A DNA stretch of 64,000 nucleotides, taken from the NCBI GenBank assembly GCA_965219515.1, contig OZ244776.1:2604001-2668000 (forward strand). The letters run 5' to 3'. The DNA comes from Ilyomonas sp965219515 (GTDB lineage: Bacteria; Bacteroidota; Bacteroidia; Chitinophagales; Chitinophagaceae). Made by a program: the position numbers and the translations under genes. The notes under the pieces are model-generated. The model searched no databases. It had not been told where the DNA came from and was given only the letters and a program-made list of their open reading frames with translations. Numbering within the stretch: the first letter of the stretch is position 1; each line of letters starts with the position of its first letter. Positions 36,881 through 46,506 of this stretch are shown here, piece by piece.

Positions 36881-38224
36881 CTAATATCGTATTGCACCCA
36901 ACGCTTTTTCCACATCCAGCTTACTGGTAAGCAGCCGGTATAACGCATCTGTATAATTAATTTGCGCCGAACGCAGGTCTGATTCTGCAATGATAACATC
37001 AAGATACGTTTTGATACCAGCCCGGTATTGCAACTGCACCGTATTATACACTTCATCGGCAATGCTTACATTTTCTTTTTGCAGCTCATACTCGTATAAG
37101 GTTGCTTTGTAAGTGGTTAATGCCGTTGTATATTCGTTGGTAATGCTGTCCTCAAGCGAAACAAAATCCCACTCGTTGCGCTTAAGCTCAAGTTCTGCTG
37201 CGCGTATCAGATGAATGCGCCTGCCGCCCTGGAAAATGGGAACGCTTAGGGTTATGCCTGCATAGGAATTGGGAAGTGAAAAACTGTATAAATCTTTAAA
37301 TTTCTCGTTAAGATAAACGAAATTATAATTACCAAAAGCAGATACATCAGGCAAAAAACTCCATTTGTTATATGTAAGGTTAGCACGAAGCAAACTTTTC
37401 TGCGTTGTCAACTGGCGGTATTCAATTCTATCCTTCACCTGAAGTTGCTGCAATGTATCTAACCGGGCGTCTTTTTCCAACTGCAGAGAATCATATTGCA
37501 AGGCAAGATCGCCATGCTGCGGATAACCCATCAGGTATTTCAGGTAAGAATACTTTGCCGTAAGCTGTTCTTCATACGTTTTCTTTTGCGATTTGCTGTT
37601 GTTTAATGCGATGGTAGCGCGCTTGTAGTCTATTTTGTCAACCAATCCGCCTTTATATTGATTGTAAGCATCCTGCAGGCTGCGCGTAAGGCGGTTTATA
37701 TCATCGGTCAGCAGGTTAATTTGCTGTTGTGTAGCCAGTATATCGTAAAACGCTTTACTAACCGCAACCATGATTTCAATTTTTTCACTTTCGGTATTTT
37801 GCCGCACCTGTTGGCGTATATCGCCCGCTGTGCGTGTTGCCAGCAATACATCGCGGTTGAACAGGTTTTGCGAAGCGGAAAAACCTAACGTAGAAGTATT
37901 TCTGATGCCAGTTGTAATGATATTTCTTTTGCCTGTGGCAGAGTCTATTCCAAAAGCGGAAGAAGGCAGTTTGAAATAATGCTGATAGTTACCGCTGAAG
38001 TTGACCTGCGGATACCAGTCGGCCAAACGGCTGCTGATCTGGCGCTCCGTAATTTGCTCGTCCAGGTAAGATTGCTGTATAAACGGCTGATTCGCTAATG
38101 CGTATTGCACACAATTCTGTACCGTTGCTGTTTTAAGCGTAGAATCGCGCTTACTGTTCTGTGCATACGATTGTGTAAATAACAAGAGTAACGTATAAAA
38201 GATAAGTTGCCGGCTTCTTTTCAT
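36881..38224 (-). CDS. TolC family outer membrane efflux channel
   Basis: From the ATG at 38224 the product is 447 residues with a signal peptide (MKRSRQLIFYTLLLLFTQSYAQ). It has the two repeated TolC units, each with long helices (ERQISSRLADWYPQVNFSGN and DRIEYRQLTTQKSLLRANLT) and outer-membrane strands, and ends ...LYRLLTSKLDVEKALGAIRY. It forms the outer-membrane duct of the efflux complex. First gene of the operon; a well-formed promoter with a palindrome lies 85 bases upstream. Confidence 0.93.
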   Translation of the reverse strand: MKRSRQLIFYTLLLLFTQSYAQNSKRDSTLKTATVQNCVQYALANQPFIQQSYLDEQITERQISSRLADWYPQVNFSGNYQHYFKLPSSAFGIDSATGKRNIITTGIRNTSTLGFSASQNLFNRDVLLATRTAGDIRQQVRQNTESEKIEIMVAVSKAFYDILATQQQINLLTDDINRLTRSLQDAYNQYKGGLVDKIDYKRATIALNNSKSQKKTYEEQLTAKYSYLKYLMGYPQHGDLALQYDSLQLEKDARLDTLQQLQVKDRIEYRQLTTQKSLLRANLTYNKWSFLPDVSAFGNYNFVYLNEKFKDLYSFSLPNSYAGITLSVPIFQGGRRIHLIRAAELELKRNEWDFVSLEDSITNEYTTALTTYKATLYEYELQKENVSIADEVYNTVQLQYRAGIKTYLDVIIAESDLRSAQINYTDALYRLLTSKLDVEKALGAIRY

Positions 38225-38308
38225 AGTGATTTGGTTCTTATACAAAAAGCATACTAAGCGGGAAAAGAAAAAAAGTTTTTATTTGTTATTCGGTCAGTGC
38301 CAAAGAAA

Positions 38309-38347
38309 CAAAGGTAGAGCCGGAATCAGAAATAAATCAAACGTTTG
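38309..38347 (-). promoter_or_regulatory. Efflux operon promoter with palindromic operator over the -33 element
   Basis: On the minus strand a TTTG (38338-38341) is followed after 21 bases by TACCTTTG (38309-38316), an exact match to the Bacteroidota -7 consensus TAnnTTTG with acceptable spacing to a -33 element. The -33 TTTG is the right half of the perfect palindrome CAAACGTTTG (38338-38347). A repressor bound there would block sigma. TetR-family operators often look like this, but no regulator gene adjoins the operon. Confidence 0.7.
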
Positions 38348-38375
38348 TTTAATTTTACAGGATTGTTACAATTGC

Positions 38376-38410
38376 AAAAAAGCCATGACGTAAAAAATCA
38401 TGGCTTTTTT
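38376..38410 (-). terminator. Terminator after the BamA-OmpH operon
   Basis: Arms AAAAAAGCCATGA and complement flank a 9-base loop, with A and T runs on both sides, so it works in either direction. It lies 38 bases past the stop of the second OmpH gene. Confidence 0.8.
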
Positions 38411-38447
38411 AATATAAATCAGACGCCTTTACAGCGTTGCTGAAAAC

Positions 38448-39068
38448 TTAAGGCTTTGGTTTGACTGCGCCCGTTGCCGGCTTAGCAGCCCCTGCCGCCG
38501 GTTTTGTTGCAGCAGCATCAGGATCATCGCCCAAATAAATTAATTGTTGCGGAAGCTCGGTCATTTTTAATTCTTTTGCTACCGAAATAAATAGATTGTC
38601 TATCGGAAAACCTTGTTCGTAGGTCTGAGGTTTTAAGATAACGGCATACTTGTGAGTCGTCAATACTTTTTTATACGCATCTACCACCTTTTCGTATAAT
38701 GGCTGGGCAAGCAACTGCGTTTTAGCATCCGATTTTTGTTGTGCATACTGCTGCCAGTACACCAATTTATAACCCACTGCCTGCCGCTGATCGTTGCTGT
38801 ACTTTAAAACCGCCTGCGATTTGCCTGCAGTAGAATCGGCTTTAAATGTGCTGTCTAACCGGTGATATTCGCTGTTCAAAATCTGGTATTCCGTACCCAG
38901 TGAGTCTCTCTGATAAAGCTGTGTCATGCTATCAACCTCGGCATAGCCAGGCATTGCCTGAACCATATAATCAATATCAAATACGGCTACTTTCATCTGC
39001 GCATTCGCTTTGCTTGTCATACCAACCACTGCTGCCATTAACAGCAGCGAAAAGAACACTTTTTTCAT
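38448..39068 (-). CDS. OmpH/Skp family periplasmic chaperone (second copy)
   Basis: From the ATG at 39068 the product is 206 residues with a signal peptide (MKKVFFSLLLMAAVVGMTSK then ANA). The body matches Skp: VAVFDIDYMVQAMPGYAEVDSM, then long tentacle helices rich in Gln, Asp and Tyr. The C-terminal 30 residues are low-complexity Ala/Pro/Lys (GAAKPATGAVKPKP), unlike typical Skp. Skp holds unfolded outer-membrane proteins on the way to BamA. It is third in the bamA-ompH-ompH operon, 71 bases after the first copy. Confidence 0.85.
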   Translation of the reverse strand: MKKVFFSLLLMAAVVGMTSKANAQMKVAVFDIDYMVQAMPGYAEVDSMTQLYQRDSLGTEYQILNSEYHRLDSTFKADSTAGKSQAVLKYSNDQRQAVGYKLVYWQQYAQQKSDAKTQLLAQPLYEKVVDAYKKVLTTHKYAVILKPQTYEQGFPIDNLFISVAKELKMTELPQQLIYLGDDPDAAATKPAAGAAKPATGAVKPKP

Positions 39069-39139
39069 TTTGTTATTTGCTTTTTGTTTGCGCATTTTTT
39101 GTTGCGCTTTGTTTTTTATTATTTTTTAAGTAAAAGAAA

Positions 39140-39655
39140 TTACTCTTTAATTCCCAGTTCGCGCAGCACATCATCGCTTTTGTCTAATTTGGGGTCGGCG
39201 AAGATAACGGTAATGCCCTCACTTTTATCCAGTATAAAATCGTAGCTGCGGGCTGCCGCAATTTTTTGCACGGCATTATAAACTCTGTCCTGTATCGGCT
39301 TTACCAGTTTCTGTCTTTCGTTAAATAAATCTCCCTGGTAGCCAAAGCGCTTCTTCTGCAGATCGCGCACTTCTTTTTCTTTATTAAACAATTCATCTTC
39401 GCGTTTCTTTTTCAGTTCATCGCTCAGCATATATTGCTCGGCATCATAATCTTTATACATTTTATCAAGCTGCGCCTGCCGGGCATCAATGTCTTTCTGC
39501 CACTGCTCGCTTACTTCCTGCAATTTGGTATCTGCGTCTTTATATTCCGGCATTTTATCCAGAATATATTTGGTGTCAATCACGGCATACCGCTGTGCCG
39601 AAACGCTTGCCGTTGCCGCCATTGCGATAAAGAATAGTATAACTGCTTTTTTCAT
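39140..39655 (-). CDS. OmpH/Skp family periplasmic chaperone (first copy)
   Basis: From the ATG at 39655 the product is 171 residues with signal peptide (MKKAVILFFIAMAATASVSA). It has AVIDTKYILDKMPEYKDADT and a long coiled arm (about 40-130, LFNKEKEVRDLQKKRFGYQG), ending in EGITVIFADPKLDKSDDVLR, the standard Skp layout in Bacteroidota. It chaperones outer-membrane proteins in the periplasm. It directly follows bamA, 84 bases away. Confidence 0.92.
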   Translation of the reverse strand: MKKAVILFFIAMAATASVSAQRYAVIDTKYILDKMPEYKDADTKLQEVSEQWQKDIDARQAQLDKMYKDYDAEQYMLSDELKKKREDELFNKEKEVRDLQKKRFGYQGDLFNERQKLVKPIQDRVYNAVQKIAAARSYDFILDKSEGITVIFADPKLDKSDDVLRELGIKE

Positions 39656-39739
39656 GGATACCTGTTTTTTCCGCAAGTTAACGGTTAGAATTTTTTTCCC
39701 GCTTTCCAATGTCGTATTTTACCTTTTCTTTTTCAACCA

Positions 39740-42547
39740 TCAATCCGGTTCGTAACCGAGCATAAAGGTAAAGCGACCAATGTCTTTTAATGTTGCGCCC
39801 GGTTTATAACGATCGAGGCCAACACCGTAATCGAAGCCAAGCAAGCCAAACATCGGCAGATAAAAACGCATACCCAAGCCAACCGAACGGCGCAATTGAA
39901 ACGGATTGTACTCCTTAAAATTATACCAGCCGTTAGCGGCTTCAAAAAAGCCTAAACCATAAATGGTGCTGCTCGGGTTAAGGCTGAGCGGATAACGCAG
40001 CTCCAGCGTATATTTATTGAAAATGGTAAAATACTGAGGCGCCTGTTGCTGATCGGGGTTAATTTTCGGATCGGAGGTGCTGTACACCGGATACCCTCTT
40101 TGCGAAATAATATCATAGCCCAGCAACGCATAGCTGTTGCTTAATCCCGCATCGCCCACCTGAAACCGCTCGAACGGCGATATATTCAGCTTGTTGTTGT
40201 AACGACCCAAAAAGCCATATTTGGCGGCGGCTTTCAGCACAAACTGCTGATTTTTATCGGTGCCGCGCGGCTTGCCCAGCGGCACATACCACTCGCCCGT
40301 AAACCGCCATTTGTGATATTCTATCAGCTTATACGGATTGTTGTCGGTGGTAATGCTTGGCTTAATGGCAGACCATGGCGGCGTTGCCTGCAGGCTGAGT
40401 AAAAAATTAGAGCCGGTGCGCGGGAATATCGGCTGATCTACCGAAGAACGCTGCAACGCAAACCGCAGGTTAACATTATTGGAAAAACCGTTTCGCAAAA
40501 AGCTTCCGTCTTTTAAAACAAGACTCTGATCTATGGCATAATTGTGAAGCGTGTAGCGCGAATAGTTCAGCGTTGTGGTAAACGAGAAGAAATCGTCCGG
40601 CCATTTCAACTGCTTGCCCAGACCAATGGAAGCGCCGGTGGTACGGAAATATGATGTGTCGGAATTTTTATCATACCGCCCGGTATAATAATTATAGCCG
40701 TTAGAATATTTGGTATCGTAAAAAGACACCGTGAGTGAGTTTCTTTTTTTGCCGCCCAGCCAGGGTTCGGTAAATGAAACATTGTAGCTGCGGTAGGCAC
40801 GTCCATTGCTCTGAAAGCGAATGCTCAGCTTTTGCCCATCTCCAACCGGCAGCGGATCCCAGGCTTCTTTGTGAAAAATGTTTTTGATTGAAAAATTGTT
40901 GAACGAAACACCCAGCGTTCCGGTAAGACCGATGCCGCCGCCAAAGCCCGCGCTTAGTTCCAGCTGATCACTCGATTTTTCTTCCACTTCCCAGGTTACA
41001 TCCACCGTTCCATCGTCCTGGTTGGGAACAATATTCGGATTGATTTTTTCCTGGTTAAAGAATCCTAAGTTGGCAATCTCTCGTGTAGAGCGAATGACAT
41101 CAGACCGGCTGAACTTTTCGCCGGGTAGGGTGCGCAGCTCGCGCCGGATAACGTATTCTTTTGTTTTTTCGTTGCCCGCAATGCGAACATTTTTCCACGT
41201 TGCCTGCGGCCCTTCAATCACTTTTATCTGAAAATCAATGGTATCGTTATACACTGCGGTTTCTATTACTTCGGTACGGAAAAAAAGATAGCCGTCATCC
41301 ATATACAAACCGCTGATATCACCGCCTTCGGGAGAAATGTTTTTACCCAGCTTTTTATTCAGCAAATCAAGATTGTAAGTATCGCCTTTTTTAATGCCGA
41401 GAATAGCCGTTAGCAGCGAATCGGGATATTTGGTATTGCTGTTCCAGTCAATATCGCCGAAATAATATTTATGACCTTCGGCAACTTTGATGGAAATATC
41501 CATATTGCCTTTGTTATTGTAACTGATGGGATCGCTTACCAAAACGGCATCGCGATAACCGAGCGAGTTGTAATAATCAATTATTTTGTCTTTGTCTTCC
41601 GTGTATTTTTTCTCATTGAACTTGGCCGACGAAAAGAATTTCAGCCGGATGTAAGGGTTTAACAGCTTGCTTGTTTTAGAAGGATAAAAATATCCTTTGT
41701 CTTGCATATAATCGCTGAACGTATAGATTTGCGGATTGAGAATGCTGGAATCTGTTGGCGGAAATAAGGTAAGGCGTGACATTTCTTTGGTGCCTTTCAT
41801 CTGCTTTTTCAGCTTGCTGTCGTCCACCGTATTGTCAATAAAATAAATATCGCTGATCTTTATTTTTTCGCCTTTGTCAACAACAAACGTAAGCACTTCC
41901 GAGTTTACCAGCGCAGAATCCTGCCTGTTTTTAATATCAACCGTTACGCCGCGATAGCCTTTTTCAGCATAAAATTTATTAATGGCTTCAATGGCGGTGC
42001 GCTTCATATTTTCGGTTATCACCCTGCCTTTCACCAACCCGGTTTTTGTTTTCAGATCATCAGTTTCGCCTTTTTTTATCCCTTCAAACGTAAAATCGGC
42101 AAGCCGCGGACGTTCCTGCACGGCAATTTCCACATCAATATTGTTACCCTCCAGCCGGGTAATGTAAATTTCCACATCGCTGAAATAATTCTGCGACCAC
42201 AGCTTTTGTATGGCTTTGGCAAAATTATCTCCACCCGGTATCACCACTTCTTCGCCCACCGTTAGTGTTGAAATAGACACCAGCAACGCCTGGTCGAAAT
42301 AGCGGTTGCCGCTAACGGTAATGGAATCAATTTTGTATTTTTTAGGTGTGCGCTGGTTGTAAATATTCATCAGATCGGCATCAACCGATGTTACGGGCTC
42401 GGTGGTATCGGCAAACGAAGCGGCGGCGGAAGAATCGGTTTGCGCAATGCTGCTGTCGGAAAGCGGAATCTGCTGCGCAAAAGCATGATGAGCCGCAAAG
42501 CCTGCCAGCAAAATCTGAAGTGCGAAAAATCGGTACACGTTGCGCAT
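39740..42547 (-). CDS. bamA: Outer membrane protein assembly factor BamA
   Basis: A 935-residue protein, longer than E. coli BamA as is usual in Bacteroidota. After the signal peptide (MRNVYRFFALQILLAGFAAH) and an acidic, Ser/Ala-rich linker, about five POTRA domains occupy 75-500 (KIDSITVSGNRYFDQALLVS, DIDWNSNTKYPDS). The C-terminal 16-strand barrel has the BamA motif VRFP-equivalent region and ends ...MLGYEPD. It folds and inserts outer-membrane proteins. The operon with two Skp genes is a conserved Bacteroidota arrangement. Confidence 0.95.
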   Translation of the reverse strand: MRNVYRFFALQILLAGFAAHHAFAQQIPLSDSSIAQTDSSAAASFADTTEPVTSVDADLMNIYNQRTPKKYKIDSITVSGNRYFDQALLVSISTLTVGEEVVIPGGDNFAKAIQKLWSQNYFSDVEIYITRLEGNNIDVEIAVQERPRLADFTFEGIKKGETDDLKTKTGLVKGRVITENMKRTAIEAINKFYAEKGYRGVTVDIKNRQDSALVNSEVLTFVVDKGEKIKISDIYFIDNTVDDSKLKKQMKGTKEMSRLTLFPPTDSSILNPQIYTFSDYMQDKGYFYPSKTSKLLNPYIRLKFFSSAKFNEKKYTEDKDKIIDYYNSLGYRDAVLVSDPISYNNKGNMDISIKVAEGHKYYFGDIDWNSNTKYPDSLLTAILGIKKGDTYNLDLLNKKLGKNISPEGGDISGLYMDDGYLFFRTEVIETAVYNDTIDFQIKVIEGPQATWKNVRIAGNEKTKEYVIRRELRTLPGEKFSRSDVIRSTREIANLGFFNQEKINPNIVPNQDDGTVDVTWEVEEKSSDQLELSAGFGGGIGLTGTLGVSFNNFSIKNIFHKEAWDPLPVGDGQKLSIRFQSNGRAYRSYNVSFTEPWLGGKKRNSLTVSFYDTKYSNGYNYYTGRYDKNSDTSYFRTTGASIGLGKQLKWPDDFFSFTTTLNYSRYTLHNYAIDQSLVLKDGSFLRNGFSNNVNLRFALQRSSVDQPIFPRTGSNFLLSLQATPPWSAIKPSITTDNNPYKLIEYHKWRFTGEWYVPLGKPRGTDKNQQFVLKAAAKYGFLGRYNNKLNISPFERFQVGDAGLSNSYALLGYDIISQRGYPVYSTSDPKINPDQQQAPQYFTIFNKYTLELRYPLSLNPSSTIYGLGFFEAANGWYNFKEYNPFQLRRSVGLGMRFYLPMFGLLGFDYGVGLDRYKPGATLKDIGRFTFMLGYEPD

Positions 42548-42844
42548 CAGGATGGTGATTTGTTTGTTTTTTATACCCGTCAGAACTGATGAATTTTCAC
42601 AAAGCAGCAGTAGGTAAGGGCGGCAAATTAGAGAGATGATTGAAAACTGTTTGTTAAATGAACCCGCCGTTTAAAAAGGATACATTATTATTTTCAGATA
42701 AACAGGCGCATTGCATCGGATGGCGCTTTGCGAATAAATCAGATATAACGGTTTGTTTGTTGTTTTCGGGTGGTGCAGAAAGGGAAAATAACGAGTATTA
42801 TTGTAACAATCAAAGACACTTTGATTTGTGCTTAAAAAGATTAT
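42548..42844. other. Gene-free interval upstream of bamA
   Basis: About 297 bases between bamA and the 3' end of a lipoprotein gene. A plus-strand open frame (42658-42909) overlaps the lipoprotein gene by 65 bases and has no family features, so it is not called. The interval should hold the bamA promoter; no clean -7/-33 pair was seen. Confidence 0.45.
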
Positions 42845-43987
42845 TTAATGAGACAGATAAGTTTGAAATGTCCCATTCGTCATTTGAACTACTTGTCCTT
42901 TGTCGTTAACAACCGGACCCTGAAATTCTCCGTCAACCAATTCTCCGGGATTGGTGTATGTAAGTAAATTAATCTGAAACGCTGGCAAATCATTTACCGA
43001 ATGGTAGATGAAACTTTGGCTCGTAGAGAAATCCATTCCTCCGGCATAGTCCTCGTTACTAATAATAGCTGGGTGGTAAACGCCGGAAGAAATATCCATA
43101 TTAATTCTTGATAAAGAGATATCAAAGAGTGTATCAGTAGAACCGGTAATGAGCGTTGCAAACGATAGCACGTTCACAAGTCCTATTTGTGTAATAAGAT
43201 TGGATAAACTTGCACTGTCTAAATAGCCAGCGTAATGTTTTCCATCCACATCGAAGGAATAATGCATTGACGTGTCTATCGTTTTATAATCTGTCGCAAT
43301 AAAAAAACTACAGGCAGAATGTAATGCGGTAACCGGAAACTCAAAATTTCCACCGGATGCAGGTGTTCCTTTCCCGGCCATGGTAACGGATTGCGTTCCT
43401 GTATCAGTAAAATTTCCGCTTGCAAAAAATTGAATTCCATTTATTACGGATGTCTGAAAATTGTATAATCCTGGAGTGGTCACATTAAGTTGCACCACAA
43501 CACTGTCTTCCACCGTTAAAAGTTGACCAGCTTTATAACTGCCAAAGGTGAAATTCCCTTCACAATTGTTGTTTGAGCCGGTGAAAATATATTCTGCCTG
43601 AGAAGGCAAAATTGAAAAGGAACAAACCGAATTGTTGAAGTGAAGCCTAAAATTCGTGAAATCTGCTGCCTGCATTTGTCCATATCCTTGTATGGTAAGA
43701 GTTTTAAGACCGGGCGTTGTTATCAACCCTGTGTCAAGAAAATAAAATCCATTAACGGTATCAGAATACGCCTTGTATCTGCCGGGTTGCATCACATTCA
43801 CCTGACAAGTGATATAATTTGTATCCGTCAAGTTGTTGCTTTCAACGTAGTCGCCATAAACGGCAATGCTATTGCAATTGATTGTATCAGCTTGCATTTC
43901 GCTTTGCTGGTCTTCCAGACTGTATTCTTTCTTACAGGCTGTTAAGCAAATGAAAAATAAGAATACTACAAATAAAATCCGTTTCAT
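42845..43987 (-). CDS. Hypothetical lipoprotein with internal duplicated Cys-paired modules
   Basis: A 380-residue lipoprotein (VVFLFFICLTAC lipobox). Residues about 38-130 and 141-230 form two similar modules: each begins NC, continues with a V-x-V-x-x-P-G-x-Y strand (QPGRYKAYSDTVNGFYF versus TPGLYNFQTSVINGIQFF), then a G-T(K)-x-x-T-x-x-G strand and ends with a CSF(S/F)I cysteine, so each likely has one disulfide. The last third is a different beta-rich domain with a YAGYLDSASL segment. No family known to me. Probably surface or periplasmic. Confidence 0.7.
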   Translation of the reverse strand: MKRILFVVFLFFICLTACKKEYSLEDQQSEMQADTINCNSIAVYGDYVESNNLTDTNYITCQVNVMQPGRYKAYSDTVNGFYFLDTGLITTPGLKTLTIQGYGQMQAADFTNFRLHFNNSVCSFSILPSQAEYIFTGSNNNCEGNFTFGSYKAGQLLTVEDSVVVQLNVTTPGLYNFQTSVINGIQFFASGNFTDTGTQSVTMAGKGTPASGGNFEFPVTALHSACSFFIATDYKTIDTSMHYSFDVDGKHYAGYLDSASLSNLITQIGLVNVLSFATLITGSTDTLFDISLSRINMDISSGVYHPAIISNEDYAGGMDFSTSQSFIYHSVNDLPAFQINLLTYTNPGELVDGEFQGPVVNDKGQVVQMTNGTFQTYLSH

Positions 43988-44152
43988 AAGGTTTGTTTAC
44001 GAATAAGAAAGCGTATTCAAAATTGGCTGATTGCTTTTTCATATTGTTTCCCGCAAATGATGATACGGAAATAAAAAATTTTATGCATCATCTCAGGAAG
44101 CGGACAATATGAAAAATAAAAATTTCGAGCAACCTGCAGAACCTTTTGGAAC

Positions 44153-46462
44153 TCATCTTATAAGAGTAACAGTTCCGCTTCGTTTCATTGTAAATGAATT
44201 TGCAGTCTGCAATTCACACATCCAAACAAATGTTTGAGGTGATTGTAGCTTACCTGAAATGTATCCATCCCATCCCGGTTTAGGATCGTCTGAATGGTAC
44301 ACCAATTGTCCAAAGCGGTTAAAAACAGAAAGCTTGTAGCGTTTGATAATACCTTTAATGACTGGACGAAAAATGTCATTTACGCCATCCCCGTTTGGTG
44401 TAAAAGCCGAAGGAAAAAGAAGATTGTTCGGGCAATCGTTAATTTGAACAGCAATGCTGTCTTTTTGTAAACAATCCGAGTAACTAATGGCTGAAACAAT
44501 ATATACATCACTAAGTTCTGAATTGATTTTTATAAATTTCATTGAAGAGCTATCTTTTAAATTTTTAGACACCCATTTATAACTAAGAAAACCTGAATTT
44601 GCCATTAAAACAGTGTCGATTCCTCTACATATACTTACAGCTTGATGTTTATCTAATAGAGAAAGCTTACTATCAATAATAGTAATCGTATCAGACGAGC
44701 CATTATTGCAACTGTCTGTAACGGTCACAAAATATTCACCAGCAGAATATACAATAAGATTAGAATCAATCGAACCGTCCTGCCATTTGTAAGACTTAAA
44801 CTCGGAGCCGGCATGAAGAACTTGATGACCACCTGAACACAAAATTGTGTCACCAATTATATTGACGGCAGATGGCTGATGTATGGTTATAAACAGCGAA
44901 TCCTCGATTCTGCAACCATTAATTTTAGCATGTAAATATCCTTTCCAAGGCTGGGAGAAGATAATAGAAAGTGAGTTATCGCTATCAAAAGAGGCACTCG
45001 ACACAATACTTGAATCGATTGACCATACGTTGTTTCTGAAACAAGAATTATTCTTATTGATTTTAAAAATACCAGTACTATGAACACAAAAGCTGGTATC
45101 TCCTTTAATTTTCATACTATCACAAATGCTTTCCTTTTTACAAATAAGCTTGTTTTCAACAGCGAAATCATTTTGTTGTGCATTTATCAGGTTTGAATTT
45201 GTTACGATTTCATTTATATGCCATGTAAGGCTGCTTGCAGAAACGAGTAAAGGTTGCTTCGATACAAATAAGGTATCCTGTTGTCCGCACACAAAGCTAT
45301 CTGTAAATGCTGCAGAAACATGTCTTACTTCGAAAACCAAACTGTTTTGTTCATCAGATGACACAATAGGAATTAATGAATTATCTGGCAACAGGCTAAA
45401 GACAGCATCACCCCTTATTCTACCTTCGTAATCTAATTTACGCTGTTTTATAAAATCATTGTTTTCGTCAAGCAAAGCAAAATAAGAAGTTGTGCCTATT
45501 TGACTTTTACTATAGGCAATGATTCCGTTATCATTGCAATCAATGTTTTCGAAAAAGTATAGGATAGGATCATTGACAACAAGCTGACTGCCTATGCCAA
45601 TTGGATTTAAATTCAAATCAAATCTTACTATCGCGTCCGTACCTATAAACTCCGGACAAAACACAAGTTCGTTTTTTTGCGCAGCATAAAATGATTTTCC
45701 CGGCGTTCGATAACTTATCGAATCCTGGAAAGGAGCGGCATTATTTAACACGTAACTTTTCGAATCCGTCAAGGTTCCATTGAATGAAACCAAGTTTAGC
45801 AGCCAAACTCCAACTTCACCTATGCCTGTCGTTAAAGTCTTGTCATAAGCGCCTAATAAATAAAGGCTGTCATTTATAACATGGATTCCAGATATGTTGA
45901 GATTGCCGGTATTGTCGGCTCCAAAGGAATAAGTATTGCTCCAATCAATTTCTCCTTGCAGATTGATACGTGTAACAGAAACATTCCTCCCTAAAACACT
46001 TTCTAAAAAAATATTACCATAACTATCTACATCAATCTTTACAAGATTGATGTATCCGAAACCGGTGTTTGTTGAATAAGTTTTTTGCCATAGCAAGTTG
46101 CCTCTTTCATCACATGCAACAACAATAGATTTATCAAACGTCTCTAAGCATAGCACGATTCGATTCTGATTTTGTCGAATAGAACCAACAGTGAATGCTT
46201 CGGGTTCAGAAATCCGCCTGCTCCATTGTACAACGCCTGAATTTTGAATAGAAAAAATCAAAAGCTCCTGGCGATTTCCAAGTAAAGAGGGCAAAGCGAC
46301 TATTACTGAGCCATCTGTATTTGTAATAGCCTGAAACCCGTTTTCATCAAATGAAAACAAGGAAGAGGAATACGTCTTAGCAGTAACGCTGTCCCGGCAA
46401 GACTGCGAAAAAAGAGTGCCCGTAAATAAAAAAAATGCAAGGCATGTTATGATGACCTGCAT
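44153..46462 (-). CDS. Large secreted protein with type B T9SS (gliding-motility) C-terminal domain
   Basis: From the ATG at 46462 the product is 769 residues with signal peptide (MQVIITCLAFFLFTGTLFSQ). Residues 40-410 read as repeated WD/PQQ-like beta strands (for example GNLLWQKTYSTNTGFGYINL and SYGNIFLESVLGRN). Residues 450-660 have Ig- or PKD-like segments (SYKWQDGSIDSNLIVYSAGE). The last 90 residues are the CHU_C/type B sorting domain (NLLFPSAFTPNGDGVNDIF, KLSVFNRFGQLVYHS, GWDGYISGK). It should be exported by T9SS and attached to or released from the cell surface. Binding partner unknown. Confidence 0.9.
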   Translation of the reverse strand: MQVIITCLAFFLFTGTLFSQSCRDSVTAKTYSSSLFSFDENGFQAITNTDGSVIVALPSLLGNRQELLIFSIQNSGVVQWSRRISEPEAFTVGSIRQNQNRIVLCLETFDKSIVVACDERGNLLWQKTYSTNTGFGYINLVKIDVDSYGNIFLESVLGRNVSVTRINLQGEIDWSNTYSFGADNTGNLNISGIHVINDSLYLLGAYDKTLTTGIGEVGVWLLNLVSFNGTLTDSKSYVLNNAAPFQDSISYRTPGKSFYAAQKNELVFCPEFIGTDAIVRFDLNLNPIGIGSQLVVNDPILYFFENIDCNDNGIIAYSKSQIGTTSYFALLDENNDFIKQRKLDYEGRIRGDAVFSLLPDNSLIPIVSSDEQNSLVFEVRHVSAAFTDSFVCGQQDTLFVSKQPLLVSASSLTWHINEIVTNSNLINAQQNDFAVENKLICKKESICDSMKIKGDTSFCVHSTGIFKINKNNSCFRNNVWSIDSSIVSSASFDSDNSLSIIFSQPWKGYLHAKINGCRIEDSLFITIHQPSAVNIIGDTILCSGGHQVLHAGSEFKSYKWQDGSIDSNLIVYSAGEYFVTVTDSCNNGSSDTITIIDSKLSLLDKHQAVSICRGIDTVLMANSGFLSYKWVSKNLKDSSSMKFIKINSELSDVYIVSAISYSDCLQKDSIAVQINDCPNNLLFPSAFTPNGDGVNDIFRPVIKGIIKRYKLSVFNRFGQLVYHSDDPKPGWDGYISGKLQSPQTFVWMCELQTANSFTMKRSGTVTLIR

Positions 46463-46506
46463 TCGGTATTTGTTTGTAATATATATAAGCAAACCCTTTA
46501 CGTTTA

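Noticed and set aside
42658..42909. Plus-strand frame of 83 codons upstream of bamA
   Set aside because: Overlaps the lipoprotein gene at 42845 and has no signal peptide, domain or sensible composition.
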